Positions 23,247 to 36,838 of a stretch of DNA of 64,000 bases are shown in pieces. The notes beneath the pieces are model-generated. The model made no database searches and was not told the DNA's origin. It saw only the letters and a program-made list of their open reading frames with translations. Position 1 is the first letter of the stretch. Every line of letters starts with the position of its first letter. The translations under genes were made by a program, and so were the position numbers. This stretch comes from Neodiprion pinetum (Eukaryota; Arthropoda; Insecta; Hymenoptera; Diprionidae). The DNA lies in assembly GCF_021155775.2 (NCBI RefSeq), contig NC_060237.1:4652501-4716500 (forward strand). The letters run 5' to 3'.

Positions 23247-23531
23247 TACTTAGTTTCTCGACTACTCTCGGAATCTCCGTACCGCGTTATGCGATCATTC
23301 GTTAGCAGGGAAGCAAATTACGGAGCCGCGAATGACGCACGTCCACTTTCCCGGATCGCTGACAAATTATCCGAGCCAGACGGGAGCGGAAAACGCGGTT
23401 CTACTTTTGGCGAACCTCAAGGCTCGGGTTGCCGATATTTACGGGAGCGCAAACCCTGCAGCGCTGCGCGTAAACACAATTACCGTGATGCAGGGATCTG
23501 CTGACGTCGCCCTGTTACATCAACCACATTG
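23247..23531 (+). other. Segment open in two frames after an acceptor-like site
   Basis: GATCGTTTTTGCAG at 23,232-23,245 is a good acceptor and is followed by GTACTT, so it also resembles a weak recursive site. After it two different plus frames stay open for more than 80 codons, one ending near 23,504 and one at 23,531. The second includes a stretch rich in Ala, Leu and Val (near 23,390-23,450). Codon content cannot separate them, and neither peptide is recognised. The surrounding DNA is GC-rich, where long chance frames are expected. Confidence 0.15.
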
Positions 23532-24890
23532 ATGGAGCCGAGCCAGCGGCTGCAGTCTGAAAGCGTGGGCGTTTAATAACCGTAGAGGTGGAAAAGCGAG
23601 CTGCGCGGTCACTTTCGTCGGTCCATTTTCGCAATTCCTTTCTCTCATTCTTCGCAGCCTCGAGACGCTTTCCCGGTTATTAAATTATCCGCTTCGACGA
23701 GAAAATTTCACCCGCCTCCGGCGAAATCCCGCTTTTCAAAAGTAACTATAGCGACGCACCTGACGAATCGAGCCAACTCCGCACGGACGAAAGCGCGTTA
23801 GTTGCGGTTAGCAAACAGCGATGCACAGTCAGCCCGACGCTACGCAGCGGCAGTTGGTAGACGGAAAAGCGGGGACGCGTGTGCGGCATCACATTAATTA
23901 ATTTCCAACGAAACCATTGATTTGATGCACCCCGTGTTGCCCGCAGTCGCCATACATCCAGACGCGTCATCCCCGCGAGGGATCGCCCCGACTAATCAGC
24001 CGGAGCCGGAGTCCTGTTTCATGTCGGAGATCACTCTTCATCGCTGAGAGAATTATCTGGTGAAAGTCACTGCTACGTTCCATTCATAAAAATCTAGTAG
24101 AATTTCGCGATAGCCGTTTAACGCGAGTGGATCAACCGTAAGTGAAAAATAGTCGACTCGACTGTGTACGAATGGTCAGACGTGTTTTCACTGTAACATT
24201 TGAAAAGTGGGATCGTCGAGGAGCGCATTTCTCTGGGTGATGCTTCTGCTCGACGAAACCTGTAGTCTGGGTAATATTTTATCGATCTCGATGACGCCTG
24301 GAGTATGTTGAGTACAAACGCCGAAGAGTGACTCGAGCCGACGTTTAACGGGGACGAATAATCGACGCCTGTAAAGTTTGACCGCGGTCGAATTGTAGAG
24401 TGGATTTATAGGGTTGTTAGCAATTGTTGTCAGTCGGTTTATATACTCGGCGGTCAAATTATGCGCCTTTGGCTCGTTCGCCGTCGGAAGATACGCCTAC
24501 CTGTCGCTGCGCAGGGCTGCTTTTCGGGTCGGGACACGGCGCGGGCCCTTTTGAGCTTGGTGTGAGGTCCGGCCCCCCCGCCGAGAGGGCCCAACGGACC
24601 ACCCCCGTCCGCCAACAAGGATGAAAATCAACTCCGACGCGGACGGTGGAAGATAATGGAATCATACGCATGCATAAATAACGTTGCGATGTCGGGGCGT
24701 AAAGCGTCCTGCAGGTATGCGGCGAGTACCGATCCCTTTTATTTATTCCTGCGAGTATGAAAAACGGAGGCTGATAAAGACCGGGGAATTTGCCGCCGCA
24801 GCACGAAATCAAAGCAGCGGGTAATTGTTTCCAAGTATTTATTATACCTACATCGTTTAATCTCTACGTAGGTATAATTTTTCTTTTTCG

Positions 24891-24920
<30 letters not shown>
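24891..24920. repeat. (CTT)n microsatellite
   Basis: About ten CTT units follow a T-rich tract. It encodes the Phe run in the overlapping open frame, which is therefore not evidence of a gene. Confidence 0.95.
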
Positions 24921-24921
<1 letters not shown>

Positions 24922-25704
24922 TCTTTACTACGCTACTGTACAATCGATTCTTTCCCTCCTGCACGCGACATTCCTTACGCTTTTAATGATCGGGGCGCCA
25001 GGCTATTCGACCCTCCCTTTTTACTCTACCCTTTTCTCGTTCCCTTTCCCTTATTCAATCCTGCAATAAAGGTCTTCCGTTCGACTGGTAAACTGGCTCG
25101 AAACCTTCGGAATATAAAGAAATTGAATTTAAACAAATCTGGAACTTACCGTGAATAAGTTTTCAAAAGTGAATTAATAATAGATGATGTAAAAAATTCG
25201 GTAAAGAGAATCTGATACGATTTGAATACCTGAAATTTCATTATTTTGGATATTTTCATAACCAAGAGAGTGATCAATTCACATGTATATTGTCTAGTTT
25301 TTAAAGTAAAGTTGAGGAAAATTTTTACCTGCAGTGCAGATACTCTGAAACTAAAAATCGAGTGAAAATTAATGTCAATTCGAGGGTGAACTAAGCTGGA
25401 GAAGTATGGCGCGGTGTGGTTACTGTACGATCTTTGTGCTAGGAATTATTGCGGCCACTTTTCACCCCGTGGAGTTCTAAAACGTTGGCCCGCAGTTAGA
25501 ACAAGGTAAACAAAGCTTGTAAAAGCTGGTAAGAGGAGAACGGTGACGGGTGCGGGCTGAACTAGCGAGTCGGCTTCTTCTTCTTCATTTTCTTCCTCGG
25601 AACTTTACCTTTATATTCGTATAAGCGGCTGCAGGCGGGTCTCCTGTTCTTCTTGGTTGTCTTGCGCTCGGTACTCGACGATATGCGCTGTGCCCACCCC
25701 GTGA

Positions 25705-25805
25705 GAAGAGAGGAGAAGAGAAGAGATCAGAAGAGGAGGGAACGTAATGGAAGGAAAGAGAATAGAAGAGATGAGACGAGAAGAGATGAGATGAGATGAA
25801 GGGAG
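25705..25805. repeat. Degenerate purine-rich tandem repeat
   Basis: GAGAAGAGA, AGAGATGAGA and similar units recur with no fixed period over about 100 bases. Confidence 0.8.
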
Positions 25806-27511
25806 AATGAAATTTCAAGGTCTATTTACAAAGCAGTATTTTCCTTCGATATTAACACATAGGTAAACAGTCGTTATTAATTTTACTTCCGTTGTTTGTT
25901 GAACGCTTGCACAGCTAGCTTATTCAACCGCCACCAAAATTAAATACTTTTATACCTGACGGTACGAGGGAACAGTAAGGTACCTGGTTTCCACCTTGCT
26001 GCAGCAGCCAAATATTTATTTATAAACATATTGACGCCCAATTAACGCACGGTAAAGTACACCTCGATTATCGCGTTTCGGTCACTCGCGCCAGTCATTC
26101 TGTTCTCTTTTTTCCTTATTTCGTAATCAATAATTTTCTCAGTGGAAAAAAAAAAAAACTTTAACAATCACGTCATCAGCTCATCTCGTTGAAATTTTGG
26201 CGAAAGATTATCGGAGTTTCCAGCTAGTCTTGTCCAATTCATTTTCAGTGTAACAATTCTGATAAATGGACAACATGAGGGACGCATTTAAACGCTGTCC
26301 ACAGCAGTGATTTCCATATAGAGGCCGGAAATCCAAAATTCGCGGTGATTAGTTATACGGATCGATCTAGAGGATACCGCGTGAGCGTGATGCGGGCGAA
26401 GGCAAAAATGCCGCGCTGAATTTCGCCAAATTTGTAATTATCGGCTGACGTAGCTGAGCTGCAATCAATGCAGGGCTTCCGATCGAACAACCATTTTCCA
26501 GAAATGCCTACTCCACCAATTTTCACGGCAAATTGTATGCTCTCCATAGGGCAGCTGAACTAATAAATCGTTGCCCCTTGATTTTTGAAGGATTGTTCGG
26601 TCTGTTTTCATCGTTCCGTCAGTGAAAATAACACGTCATGGAATATGCATCGATTCAAAAATTATATTACGAAATTTAACCACGCTTTCAGTGCTCCGAA
26701 TGAACCAAAACGCCACTTTTCAAAGAGTAGCCGAGAACCTCGACTCGACGTCTGGATTTTTTCACCGCGTATAATCAGCAAAACGTTAAATTTCAAAATA
26801 CTTATACCGCAGATCTGTTTAACTCGAGTGCTGCTAAGCTCGTTATTTTAGCAAAGCCAAGCATGAGAACGTTTACCAGTCATTCAAGGAGCCGTCGTTG
26901 CTCCGGTATTACTGCTACCGCTTCCGGCTGTGCAAGAACTTTCTCAAGGAAGATATAATAAGTACACACGCTCTAGATACAGCGTGGCAAGAGTAAATAC
27001 GACATACGTTCACCCGACATTCCCACACAAGTTGACGGACGGACAAGGAATGGTCGGGTTTCGGGGGATGCGGCAAGGATGCAGCGGAGCCATCTCGGTG
27101 CGTCAAACGATTCGACGTCTTCTTTGACGGTGGCTGAAGCGGAAGGTGGAGGATCGTAGAATCTCGCCGGGGGGTGAAAAAGCACTTCGAAGCAACGCTT
27201 CTGGTGCACCTTGGCTTCCGCCAGCAGGGTGAAAGCCACGCGGCGTGAATCGGTAGCCCAAATTGGTTTTGGTTTCTTCGAATTTGAAACTTGACCGCGG
27301 CAATTCCGGCGAGTGGGTGCCGTCGGCGTCCCTGCGTCATCCCCGCGGAGAACGTCTAGACACAAGGCCTGGAATCTTCCCTGAGGCAACGTGTCTGTAG
27401 GTGTATGTGTATCTACGTATACCATCGTAGCTCGGGTTTTGAACTGAACTAACAACTCGGCCAACTCGCTCGTCTCCCTTACACTATGCATGCGAGATGT
27501 TTTTCTTTCAG

Positions 27512-27594
27512 CTACCTGACCGCCCTGCTACCCTGAAGCTCCGCACCCATCGCCTATTCACCGAAGCGACCGTCTTGAAAATTTCAGACCCCCG
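27512..27594 (+). other. Candidate plus-strand exon, 83 nt
   Basis: GAGATGTTTTTCTTTCAG is a very good 3' splice site, and the segment ends CCCCCG|GTAACGAG, an acceptable 5' splice site. Of the three frames only one is open, and it is open across the whole segment (27 codons plus two bases, starting Leu-Pro-Asp-Arg-Pro), while the other two stop within the first 30 bases. The sequence stops right after the donor in that frame. The same frame also starts at an ATG at 27,497 and ends at TAA 27,596-27,598, giving a 33-residue small open frame if it is not spliced. I do not recognise the peptide. Confidence 0.25.
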
Positions 27595-27931
27595 GTAACG
27601 AGAAGCGAGATTGCCTTTCCGTTGTTGTATTTTTCTTATCTCTGGCACTCTTTTTATTTGAATTTTAATTCGACTCTACTTGATACATCTGTTATTCCTC
27701 TTACGATTATTGTTATTGCTGCCTTTCTTGTACGGCTACCTGCTGCTATTGAAAGTTTGTTTGCTTGTTTCATTTTATACTCCAACCAGCGTATTTGGCC
27801 TTCGGATATTGTACAAACTTCGCTGTTCAGAGCACGCACCCGAATACAGACAACTCGTAATATCAGCAAATTAGACACAATGGCTTATGATAATTTAGAG
27901 CACCGTCTGTTTTCTTGGAAAGTATAAGTGG

Positions 27932-27933
<2 letters not shown>

Positions 27934-28020
<87 letters not shown>

Positions 28021-28021
28021 T
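27934..28021. repeat. (CT)n microsatellite, about 86 bp
   Basis: An almost pure CT run with one T interruption near the end. It is the longest simple repeat in the window and a likely site of length variation. Confidence 0.97.
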
Positions 28022-28542
28022 TCGGTATTAAAATCAGTTACAAGCAAAGCTACAACTAAATCCTTCGTAGGAAAGTCGCTATCTCTTTTAAATTTTTAAC
28101 GGGTGAAAAAAATTTCCACAAATATCAAATTTTCAGGGTAGCGGTAGGTACACAGTTGCTGCCCGTGACGAAGCATGTGCAGGCCATTAGTGGGTACCTA
28201 TTCATTTACATGTTGCGCCACGGCGTTCGCACAAATAAGAGCAATGACAGAGTTGAAATTTATTAAAGGATGAGCTGCTGGGGAGGCGGCGGCGAGCATC
28301 AGGTGTTTGCGAGAGTTACTTTTAGAGGGGTTAACGTTCGAGGTCAGTGTCAGGCGGTGGAATTCGCGCGTTAAACGTATCTACAAAAGCAGACTACGGA
28401 TCCGCGAGTAATTAGACAAAGCGCGTATACTTGCATACGTACGCGAAATTGCGAAGCGATTTTCGCAAGCGTCCTCAACCCCCCGCAAGCTCGACCCTAA
28501 ACCCCGGTTTTCAAGCGAAACGGACTTGGGCTCACCTTTCCA

Positions 28543-28672
28543 GTTTTGGAGGGGACCGAGCGGCAGGGCGTAAAGCATTTGTTAACGAGCGGGGCTTGTT
28601 GTGTAAATTAACGACTATGCCACGCCAGCCATGGCCGACGTTCATCAACGCTTTTGCGGATGAAATATCAAG
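28543..28672 (+). other. Weak exon candidate
   Basis: GGCTCACCTTTCCAG is a good acceptor, and the segment ends ATATCAA|GTAAGTTAT, a strong donor. One frame is open throughout (43 codons). The peptide is not recognised and the sequence is GC-rich, so a chance frame between two chance sites is possible. Confidence 0.15.
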
Positions 28673-31600
28673 TAAGTTATATCGCGTTTACCGACCGGCC
28701 CCCATTTTCCCACAGCTAGGCTGTACAGGCAGTATTTACTCGGGATGAAAATCATTCGAATGCCTCGCACCGCCTGGGCGAAAATTATTGCGCTGACGGG
28801 GAAATTGCAAACTTTTGTGTATACGTGATTCCGGGGACATCAACGGCCAAATAAATGCCCCCCCAAAATATGTGTCCTGCCGTTATTACGGTGGTTCGCC
28901 AACGATTTATCTCAGCGATGTTATTATCGTCGCAATTAATCCTCTCTTAAACAAATTTCAATTCGTCTTTTGCGGCAGTCGTGCTGCACGTATGGGTGTA
29001 CATGTATTTGCTTGCTCGAGGTATCTAACCCCGAATCCTCGAAATTCAATTCGCTGGTCAGAAGAAGCGCATCTGAAAGTCTAAACACGCGACCCCTTTG
29101 CATCTGTAAAGTTTTTTCAGACTGCGCACAACAGCCTTGGAGCCTCGATATCGCTGTTCGAAATATTTCCTGTACCCTTAAATCCGTTCCGCGAGTCTGG
29201 AAGAAGCTCGAGCTGAAAATAAAGTTGAATTCTGCACATAAGAAAATTGTATGATAGTTGGAAGCGGTCCAAGTGTTTCCTAATTTCGATTTATAAACCA
29301 TAGACGTCGCGCGCTGGCGAATATTCTAATCACAAGGTGCGAAAAGTGAAAAAAAAAAAAAAAAATGAAAAATGTAAAACCAACCGATCATCACGTGATT
29401 AGCTGGGCAGAACAACGACGTCGATTAATCAAAGCGACTTATAAGACGGCCCTGAACGGCTGTCATTAAACGTGACACAGCGCTGACCGATCTTGATAAA
29501 ATCCAATCAGGTCTCAAAGACGAAACGATTCCCCGCGAAATTGCAAGGGAGGGGAACTTTTTATCGACTGTACACGTAAACACCTCGATACTCGGTCAAT
29601 TTGTCAAACTTTTTCATCAATTTAACATCCAGGCGGCGAGGAGAAAGTTGGAGATTCTTTGCCGCTCCTGGAGGGCGTCGACGATGTCAACGAGGCGGTA
29701 AACCAGGGGAGATTACAGGAGAGCGGATAGAGGCGAAAGGTGAAACGCGTGCTCGGCCTGCAGGTTGGCGTGTGTAACGCACAAATATAAACGAATTAGG
29801 GTACATTTGTAATTGTGCGACATCAACGGACGACGTAAAATCCGTATTACAAGCTTGTGTCACACCGGGATCAGCCTCGGCGAGTATATCCGGGCCCATC
29901 CGGACACTTCCTAATGGAATAATGTGTCCGTCTGTCTGCTCGTCTGTCGGACCGAGGTGAGCCCATAAGCCATATCTTGCAGTGAGTGACGTTAACTGAG
30001 AGGATCGCCGGAATGTTTATCGTCCGCCTAGCATGGGTCGGATAATTAAGCGAGTTTATGGACAGTCGCCTTACGTGTCACCTAAATTTATCGTATACCT
30101 TGATAATGACAACGTGGCTCTTGTACGATGCAAGGTTCTCGCAAACGGCGCAGGTGAAACACGCCTTCGGAATCAGTGTTACGGTTCACTTTGAGAAACG
30201 AGTCTACGAAGACATCAAGTTCCGAACTCTATTTCGCTTTGTACCGGAGCGTACATCAGCGATTGCACTTTATTTTCCGCTACTGGAAATCGGTAGACGG
30301 TGAATATTTATTGCCGTACACGAGATTCAAGCGAACGAAGCGAAGCCGAAGTTGCATGGGTCAGTGGGGCGATTCACTCTTGCACAAAAGCCTGTCGATA
30401 TTCTACGGGACAAAACAAGCACGGTTGTCTTGTCCCACTTTTACCGTCCTCCGTTACTAACAAACTGTTAGCAAAAGTACAAACAGGTAATCCAAAATTA
30501 GTCGAGTCTACTCGGTTCGTTCGTTCAAATTCCTATTACGGTCTACGTTCACTTGTACGTGCAAAAAACCCAGCAAGTCACCGATCTAGGCACAGCTAGC
30601 CTTTTAAGGAAACCGATCCAAGGAACGTACCGCTCGACGCGGCCTTGCGAGTGCGATGTTGTTGCATCCAGGTGAACCGGCGGACTTTGCGTTTCAATCG
30701 TGGGATACAGGTTCCGCAAGGTCGCTGGATGGCAGGTGGCACAGGTGACTCGATCAGGTGTAACTGGAGGAACCTGATGCTCGAGGAAATTGATACAGTT
30801 TTACAAAGTGACGCCAGAGGTGAACGGATCCAGTCCGTACTTGGAACGACTCAAAGATTCATCTCCATTCCGAGATCGAGTGAATGGCTGAATTGGACAC
30901 GGTTTCTTTGCTATAAATGGTGCCTAAAATGACGAGTCGAATCACCGTGAGATACCAAAGCGGCGCTGTTACTACGGTGTTTCGCATCACGTATCGTGTG
31001 TCACAAGCGACGAGTAAATGAATTCGTCTCGAATACCGTCACACTGAAAACGAGGTCAATTTCAATCAATGAACGGCTATGCTATATTTGTCATGGTATA
31101 CGTTAATCATTTTTCTACCGCAATAGCTAAACGCGATATATGCGAAGGACTTTGAACTCGCGAGAAGCTTGTAGGTTTATATTTAGCTGCCATCCGTTAC
31201 CGGATGGATTAATAATTTGGCATATCGGTAATCACGTTGATCCAATTGCAGGTGATCTATTTGCTGCTTCGTTAAATGCGTCACCCATTTCCCTGCGACA
31301 AATGTTGCAGCGGTGAAAGGTCTCGATTAATTCTTGTCGTATTGGTCTACCTGAATGGAAAACAACTCATATTCAAGCCCGGAGAAATGAGATAGGAGAC
31401 AATGCGACCGAGTAATTGATAAAGTGGATCGCGAACCGGAGACGAGCCACGTACGTCTGGCTGTTGCGTTGAGTGAAATTAAACGCAGATAGGAATCAAC
31501 GAAGTTACCGTCCGCCGCAACTAGGAAGAGAGAAACCCGCGGGGGGTAACTCGTCGATTATTAATTGACAAGTTAACTTTTCTCGTTATTAGAACGAGAA

Positions 31601-33576
31601 CTCCGTAAAACCGCGGGAGAACGACGAACTTTGTCTCGGCAACTTTTATATTGGTTACTGTCACCCCCAACGATGCTTCAGGGCTGCCAATTCGCTTTGT
31701 CCCTCACGAGTAACCGGCGCCCTTGACCCTGGAGGAAGCGTCCGATTTTCCCTTTATTTCCACATCTCCTCCGATAATTCGCGATACTTTTTCTCCTTCG
31801 CGTAACGACACTCGCGGAAGTCGCACGGAAACTCCGAGTTGAAGAGAATCTATGGAAAAGAAACGACGGACATTTTCCCGACAGGTATAAAACTCGCTGC
31901 ACGTGGCAACGAGAAGGTCGCGATTCGGCTGACAAAGCTCAAAACACCGACCGCTTGCAAGCAAGGCTCACGTGTTATTGTTATTCCCGTGCGGTTTTCA
32001 CGTTTGCTTTTCAACCACGAAGGGCTTATGCGTTCCACATTATATCTCGCCTTCCCACCGCTGCTCGACCACACGATATTATACCTAACGCGTATTATAT
32101 TTTCTCTACCACGACCGACGACAAGTTGTGCTCGTGGCTATTCCTAGATCGATAAACCTACCGCGCAGCGAGCGTCTTTCACCCATGCGATGCCGATATC
32201 TCGGTAAAATTCTCATACCCGAGTTGCGTGCAGGGAGGAATCCGTGCAGCCTGAGCACCGCGGCTAGCTGCAGCCTCCGTTGTCTTATCAAACGGGAAAC
32301 GAGAGGCGTATGGGTAGCCGATTGAAAACGGGAGCCCGACACTTAACCCGGCTAAGCGATGCCCCGACGATGGAAAGACGACCCTTCACTCCCCGATAGG
32401 CCATCAGGCGTCGAGGCGCAAAGACCGTCGGCGACGGTACGCTGCACGGCTCGTTTTAATGGTCGGACGGAGATAAGCAACACTTTTACCTCGAGGTACG
32501 ATCTTGAAGCATATCGGCGAGTGCAGCACTCCGTGAGCGGCAAGCTCTTCCACAAAGGGTGGTACGAAGCGGTATCCATCCGCAAGGAGAAAGGGTGTCG
32601 GCCACCCTCTCGCGCCAATATCATCATCTATTCCGGGCACCGGCTAGACGCCTATTTACACCATCGAGTCTTCAAAGCGTCTTCTTCGCGAGATAAGCGC
32701 GACGGGATGGATACATCCGGAGTGCCGGAGAGCGGTTCTAGCCTCGAAACAACTTCTTATAACCGTCTCTGGGGCGATTTGTTGGTCGTCTTTACGTTCG
32801 AAGAAACGAGACTGTAGGCGTTGGGTATAACAGCGTAGGTTACAGACAGCGCAACGCGCTCTCATATTTTTCCTCCACTTTGTCATCCGCGCAACCAGTG
32901 TGTGAGTATATTCTTAGGTCTGTCTGTCACTTGACGCGTGACAAGAGTCGAGGTGTAATGGGATAATTGGAAACGTGGATGAGGGGCGTCGAGATGGAAG
33001 AAGGAACCCCGCGACCACCGCGGATCACGAAATCGGCTTCGAACCGAGCCAGGGTGAATCCTTAACGACGAACGCTTCGGCCCACGACCTCAATTCGCTT
33101 TTATTCGGTACAAGCCCGCCGCTTTCATGCCGCACGACGAGCCTATAAATTTGAAGAACTCTTCCAGCATATCGTTATGTTCCATGCTCATTCATCTCGG
33201 CAGGCGAACGTGACGCCGGGCGCAGAGTCGTTGACATTCCTTACTCCCGGTTCCGCGGAGTTCTCGGTATCTCGTTTCCTCCTCTCCCTCTCTCCTGATC
33301 CCGAATCCGCGCTTCTTTACCTCATAATTCGCATTTCGCGTTTCGCGTTCTGCCCATCCTTCTCCGCGGTTAGACAAGCCCTTCCCCCCGCGAGATGCGA
33401 GGCCATGGATATATGTATACGCCGAGAGCGACTCCCCTGTGCTGTGACCGAAATTTCATCCCCCGTTCGCGAAAACCTCGAAAACCTTTCGCTCTTATCG
33501 TTTCGCTTTATGGCAGCTTTCTCCTCTCCTCCTCCACCTCCTCGTCCATTGTTACCTTCGACCGGCTGATTTCACA

Positions 33577-33771
33577 GGCTGATCGCCTCGAGAGCCGCCC
33601 CCGATCTGAAATCTTGGAAAAAGGAGAGATTCTTATCGGCGATGAGAATCTTGAAAAATTTCCTCTCCCTGAGGTAGCGGCTGGTGATTTTCGAAGCCTG
33701 AAAACCGTCGGATCGCTCTTCGGCTGCGAATTATCCTCGGGGAAATTATACGTCGCCCTTCGCATACCGTA
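33577..33771 (+). other. Protein-like open frame after an acceptor-like site
   Basis: GGCTGATTTCACAG precedes a frame open for about 64 codons that ends at TAA near 33,771. It has a balanced mix of acidic, hydrophobic and Gly residues, for example a GEILIGDENLEKFPL segment. The opposite strand is also open over most of the same DNA, which weakens the case. It is not recognised. If real it would be a last exon. Confidence 0.15.
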
Positions 33772-36700
33772 AACATATTTCGCGAAACAACAATTCTCAG
33801 CGAGGCGTCTAATGGTAACAGGGTGTGATTTTCCCCTTCTGGTCTCTCGATTCCCGTAGATGCGTAACTACGTTTCTCTGTTCTCAGCCCTCGCGTGTGG
33901 AACCTGTACTTATTCGCGCCTCACTGAGCCGAGAATCCGACGCGTAGTCTGTCTGAATTCACCGGTCGGGCGTTGATTTGAGGATAAATTAGATCCAACA
34001 CGACAGAGGTAACGAGCAAGCGCCTTTGGCGGGAGCCTCGTTTCGCGGTGAGAATTGCGCCGCGTTGAAACGCACTCGGAGAGGATAAATTTTGGGATTT
34101 TTTTTTCGTTCTCCACACCCGAAGCGCGGAGTCGCAGCATCAGCAGCACCATCTTCTCTCGATCATGGGTCGTGCGATATATCCTCGTAAAGGAGAGAGA
34201 GAAAGAGGGACGACCCTGCACCTCGCTGACGCCAGTAATCCATCACGCGGCTGTCTATACCAGGTTCGAAACAGCATGCCTCGAGGCTAAACCAATCCAT
34301 GCATTTCATTCCCGTTCGCTTCACTCCCAGGACTCTCTACAGGCGCTATTTTTCATCGCAGCAGCAGAAGCAGCAGAAGCAGCATCACCGCTGGCTGCAT
34401 CGTCATTTTCTGATACGGCTCGATCGGTGTGCGTAGTATTCAAGTCGTCGCGTCTGGTACCCGCGGTGATAGGAACCCGACTTCGAAATAGATCCTCGTA
34501 TTTATCTCTTGATGCAGAAACGGCGCCGCGTGACGAAATTCATCCCTTCAGGGTCGCCGATCAGGGGATCGAGATACCACCGCGGTGCCTTTGTACTTGT
34601 ATTTTTTAAGCCAAATCGTGTAATTAAATTTCCCGGCATGCCATGGGGGAGGGGGTGGAAGAGAGAGAGAGAGTGCAGAAGCAAATGAGCAGTCTGCAGA
34701 CTGGCTCCCGCGACCTGACGGCGCGGCGCTGTGCTGCCGTGTTTCCTGCGTGTGTACCCTCGCCCAACCCCCAACCCCCAACCCCCTTATCGCCCCGCCG
34801 CTTTGCTTCGCTCCGCTCGTACGAATGCGCCCGCGTCAAGGGCTCAATTAGCGAGCGATAACGAACGTTCAAGAGTAAACACAACAGGGGACTAACCCTG
34901 CCAACGCCAAGCCGAGGCTTTCATATTTGTGCTCGGCTGTTACGCGCGCGGTGACCTCTCTCTGCCCTCTCTCCTCTCTCCTCTCCTTTTTTCCTTTCTC
35001 GTTCCAACCCGACTGTTGCAGACCCGACCGTTCCATACACCACGCCGTGTACACCGGTATTTTGGAAAATTCTTATCGCCCAGCCGATGGTGGATTACCC
35101 TGGAAAACGTGCGAGCTGATCCGTCCCGGGGTCGACAAAAGTCGCGTAAACTCGTCGAGGACACTCAATCGTGTCGTACAACTTCCGCGAAATAATTAGT
35201 ACGAAAGAGGCGTTATACGCAGGTATACATGTACCTACAACCTTCGCTCGAATAACAATTATACGTATACTGGCATTCGAGGGGACCGATATCTCGGATT
35301 GCGTACGTACCCATACGTGTGTTATATGTTGCAATTCTGTTTTGCCACCCTTTCGCGGTAGAGGGGTGGAAGGGAAGGGGGAGGATCTTGCGCATGGCGG
35401 AAGGTTTTAACGGGGACTCGCCTCAGCGGCTACTGCTGGGCACGTCGAGGTATTTCCAGCCTTTGGGGGGTCGGAACGATGCACGAGAAGAAAAGAATCC
35501 GTGTAGGTAGAAGCGCGGCTCACCTTGGAACTCGTTAGGTCGAATTGAAACAAGCATGGCGGGGGTTTACGCTGCTGCAGGTACCGCGCGGAACTCAAGC
35601 GCGGAATTTTATTTTAATGAGTACCAACCACGCCTGGACGCTCGCTGTTCAACGTCGTCCTTTCGTCCTTTTGGAACCGCGACGGATTCAAAGCGAACCG
35701 CGTCAACGCGACGGTGCCTTAAAACCGGTAAAAGCGAGACGCGCGGGGAGGCAGTCGGATGGAAATAAAGAAATTCATAGACCGGTGCCCCAGACGAAAA
35801 CATATAAATAAAGGGAAATTCAAACTCCTCGCGAGAAGCTGAGACGTCGGCGAGATGGAAAGGCCTCGCTACCTTACACGATATGTAACATCTTCGATAC
35901 AATGAGAAAATGAAGAATATTTTCAAAATTAGACAATTATCCGTCGTCTCGGATTAATTCAGGCACAATTTCCGCCCCGCCGTTTATTTTCTCCTCGCAA
36001 CGCTGCGGCAGGAAGGACGCAGACACGATAAGAATGAGCCAAATTAGCCCTGTAGCCGTGTATTCTACTGGTTTTCTGGCGGAAAGTTGGGGAGCTGAAA
36101 CGATGTTGTCGTCGTTCCGGTGTCGGAAGAAAAGCTACCCGCTAGACGGTACGAGGTGGAGAGGCTTGGCGCTTCAGAAGCCGAACGGGGAAAGGGAGGA
36201 AAGAAGGGGGAGGGAGGGGAAGGTAAGGTAAGGTGCTGCATATCCGAGGCCTGGCGCAGCTGGTAGCATTCTCAGGAGTTTGAGGGCGATCAACGAGAGG
36301 AGGGCAAAGAGGTCACGACTGCTAAAGGGCAGGGGGGGGGGGCACGTCTGGTGCGGAAAGAGCAACAAGAGGGGACACAAAATCGACAATGACGAAAGCG
36401 GATGATCCTCTGCAAGAAGGGGGTGTCGGGGGCGGGGTTGAGAGTGGAGGGAAGGAGGTGGAAAGCTCCGTATCCATCTCGCCGCCTGGTAGATTACGGC
36501 CACCGCGTCTGTATTTATAATCCACGTACAAATTATTTCGACACATCGCATCTCCATTTCTTTGTTATTTTCTTGAAATTTTATTTGGTTTTTTCACTCG
36601 ATTCGCGGCGACCACCGAGTGTGTGATTTGTCAGGTATATTGAACTAGTGAAATTTTTGCATATGATAATAAACAAACAAGTGGAGTGTATACTTGATGA

Positions 36701-36820
36701 TAATAATAATGACGCGTGAATCTCGAGTCTTGCGAATTATTATCATCCGCGCTGCGAGCCACGTTGGGTAATTATATTTTTATGTTTAATCTATGCGTAG
36801 AGCGATATACATATACATGT

Positions 36821-36838
36821 GTATATATATATATATAC
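36821..36838. repeat. (TA)n microsatellite
   Basis: Short pure TA run. Confidence 0.9.

Larger units (their letters stand above)
23540..27490. other. Non-coding stretch with simple repeats
   Basis: No supported gene. Open frames at 24,459-24,812, 24,790-25,158 and 26,973-27,491 overlap others on the opposite strand. One of them runs through the (CTT)n tract. A purine-rich degenerate AGAAG/GATGA tract lies at about 25,705-25,805. Confidence 0.5.

Noticed and set aside
28815..29084. Open frame whose peptide reads CIRDS near its start, like the translated Nextera adapter artefact
   Set aside because: The DNA (TGTATACGTGATTCC) differs from the adapter in most codon positions after TGTATA, so the peptide match is coincidence and not adapter contamination.
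34055..34609. Longest open frame in the window (184 codons, plus strand)
   Set aside because: It runs through CAG/GCA triplet repeats and has no recognised domain, no splice context and no start support; chance frames of this size are expected in CpG-rich DNA.
34766..34793. CCAACCCC run resembling telomeric repeat
   Set aside because: The usual insect telomere unit is TTAGG (CCTAA); this run has a different unit and only about three copies.
36252..36290. tRNA A-box-like sequence TGGCGCAGCTGGTAG
   Set aside because: No B box (GGTTCGAATCC-like) or acceptor-stem pairing follows within tRNA distance.
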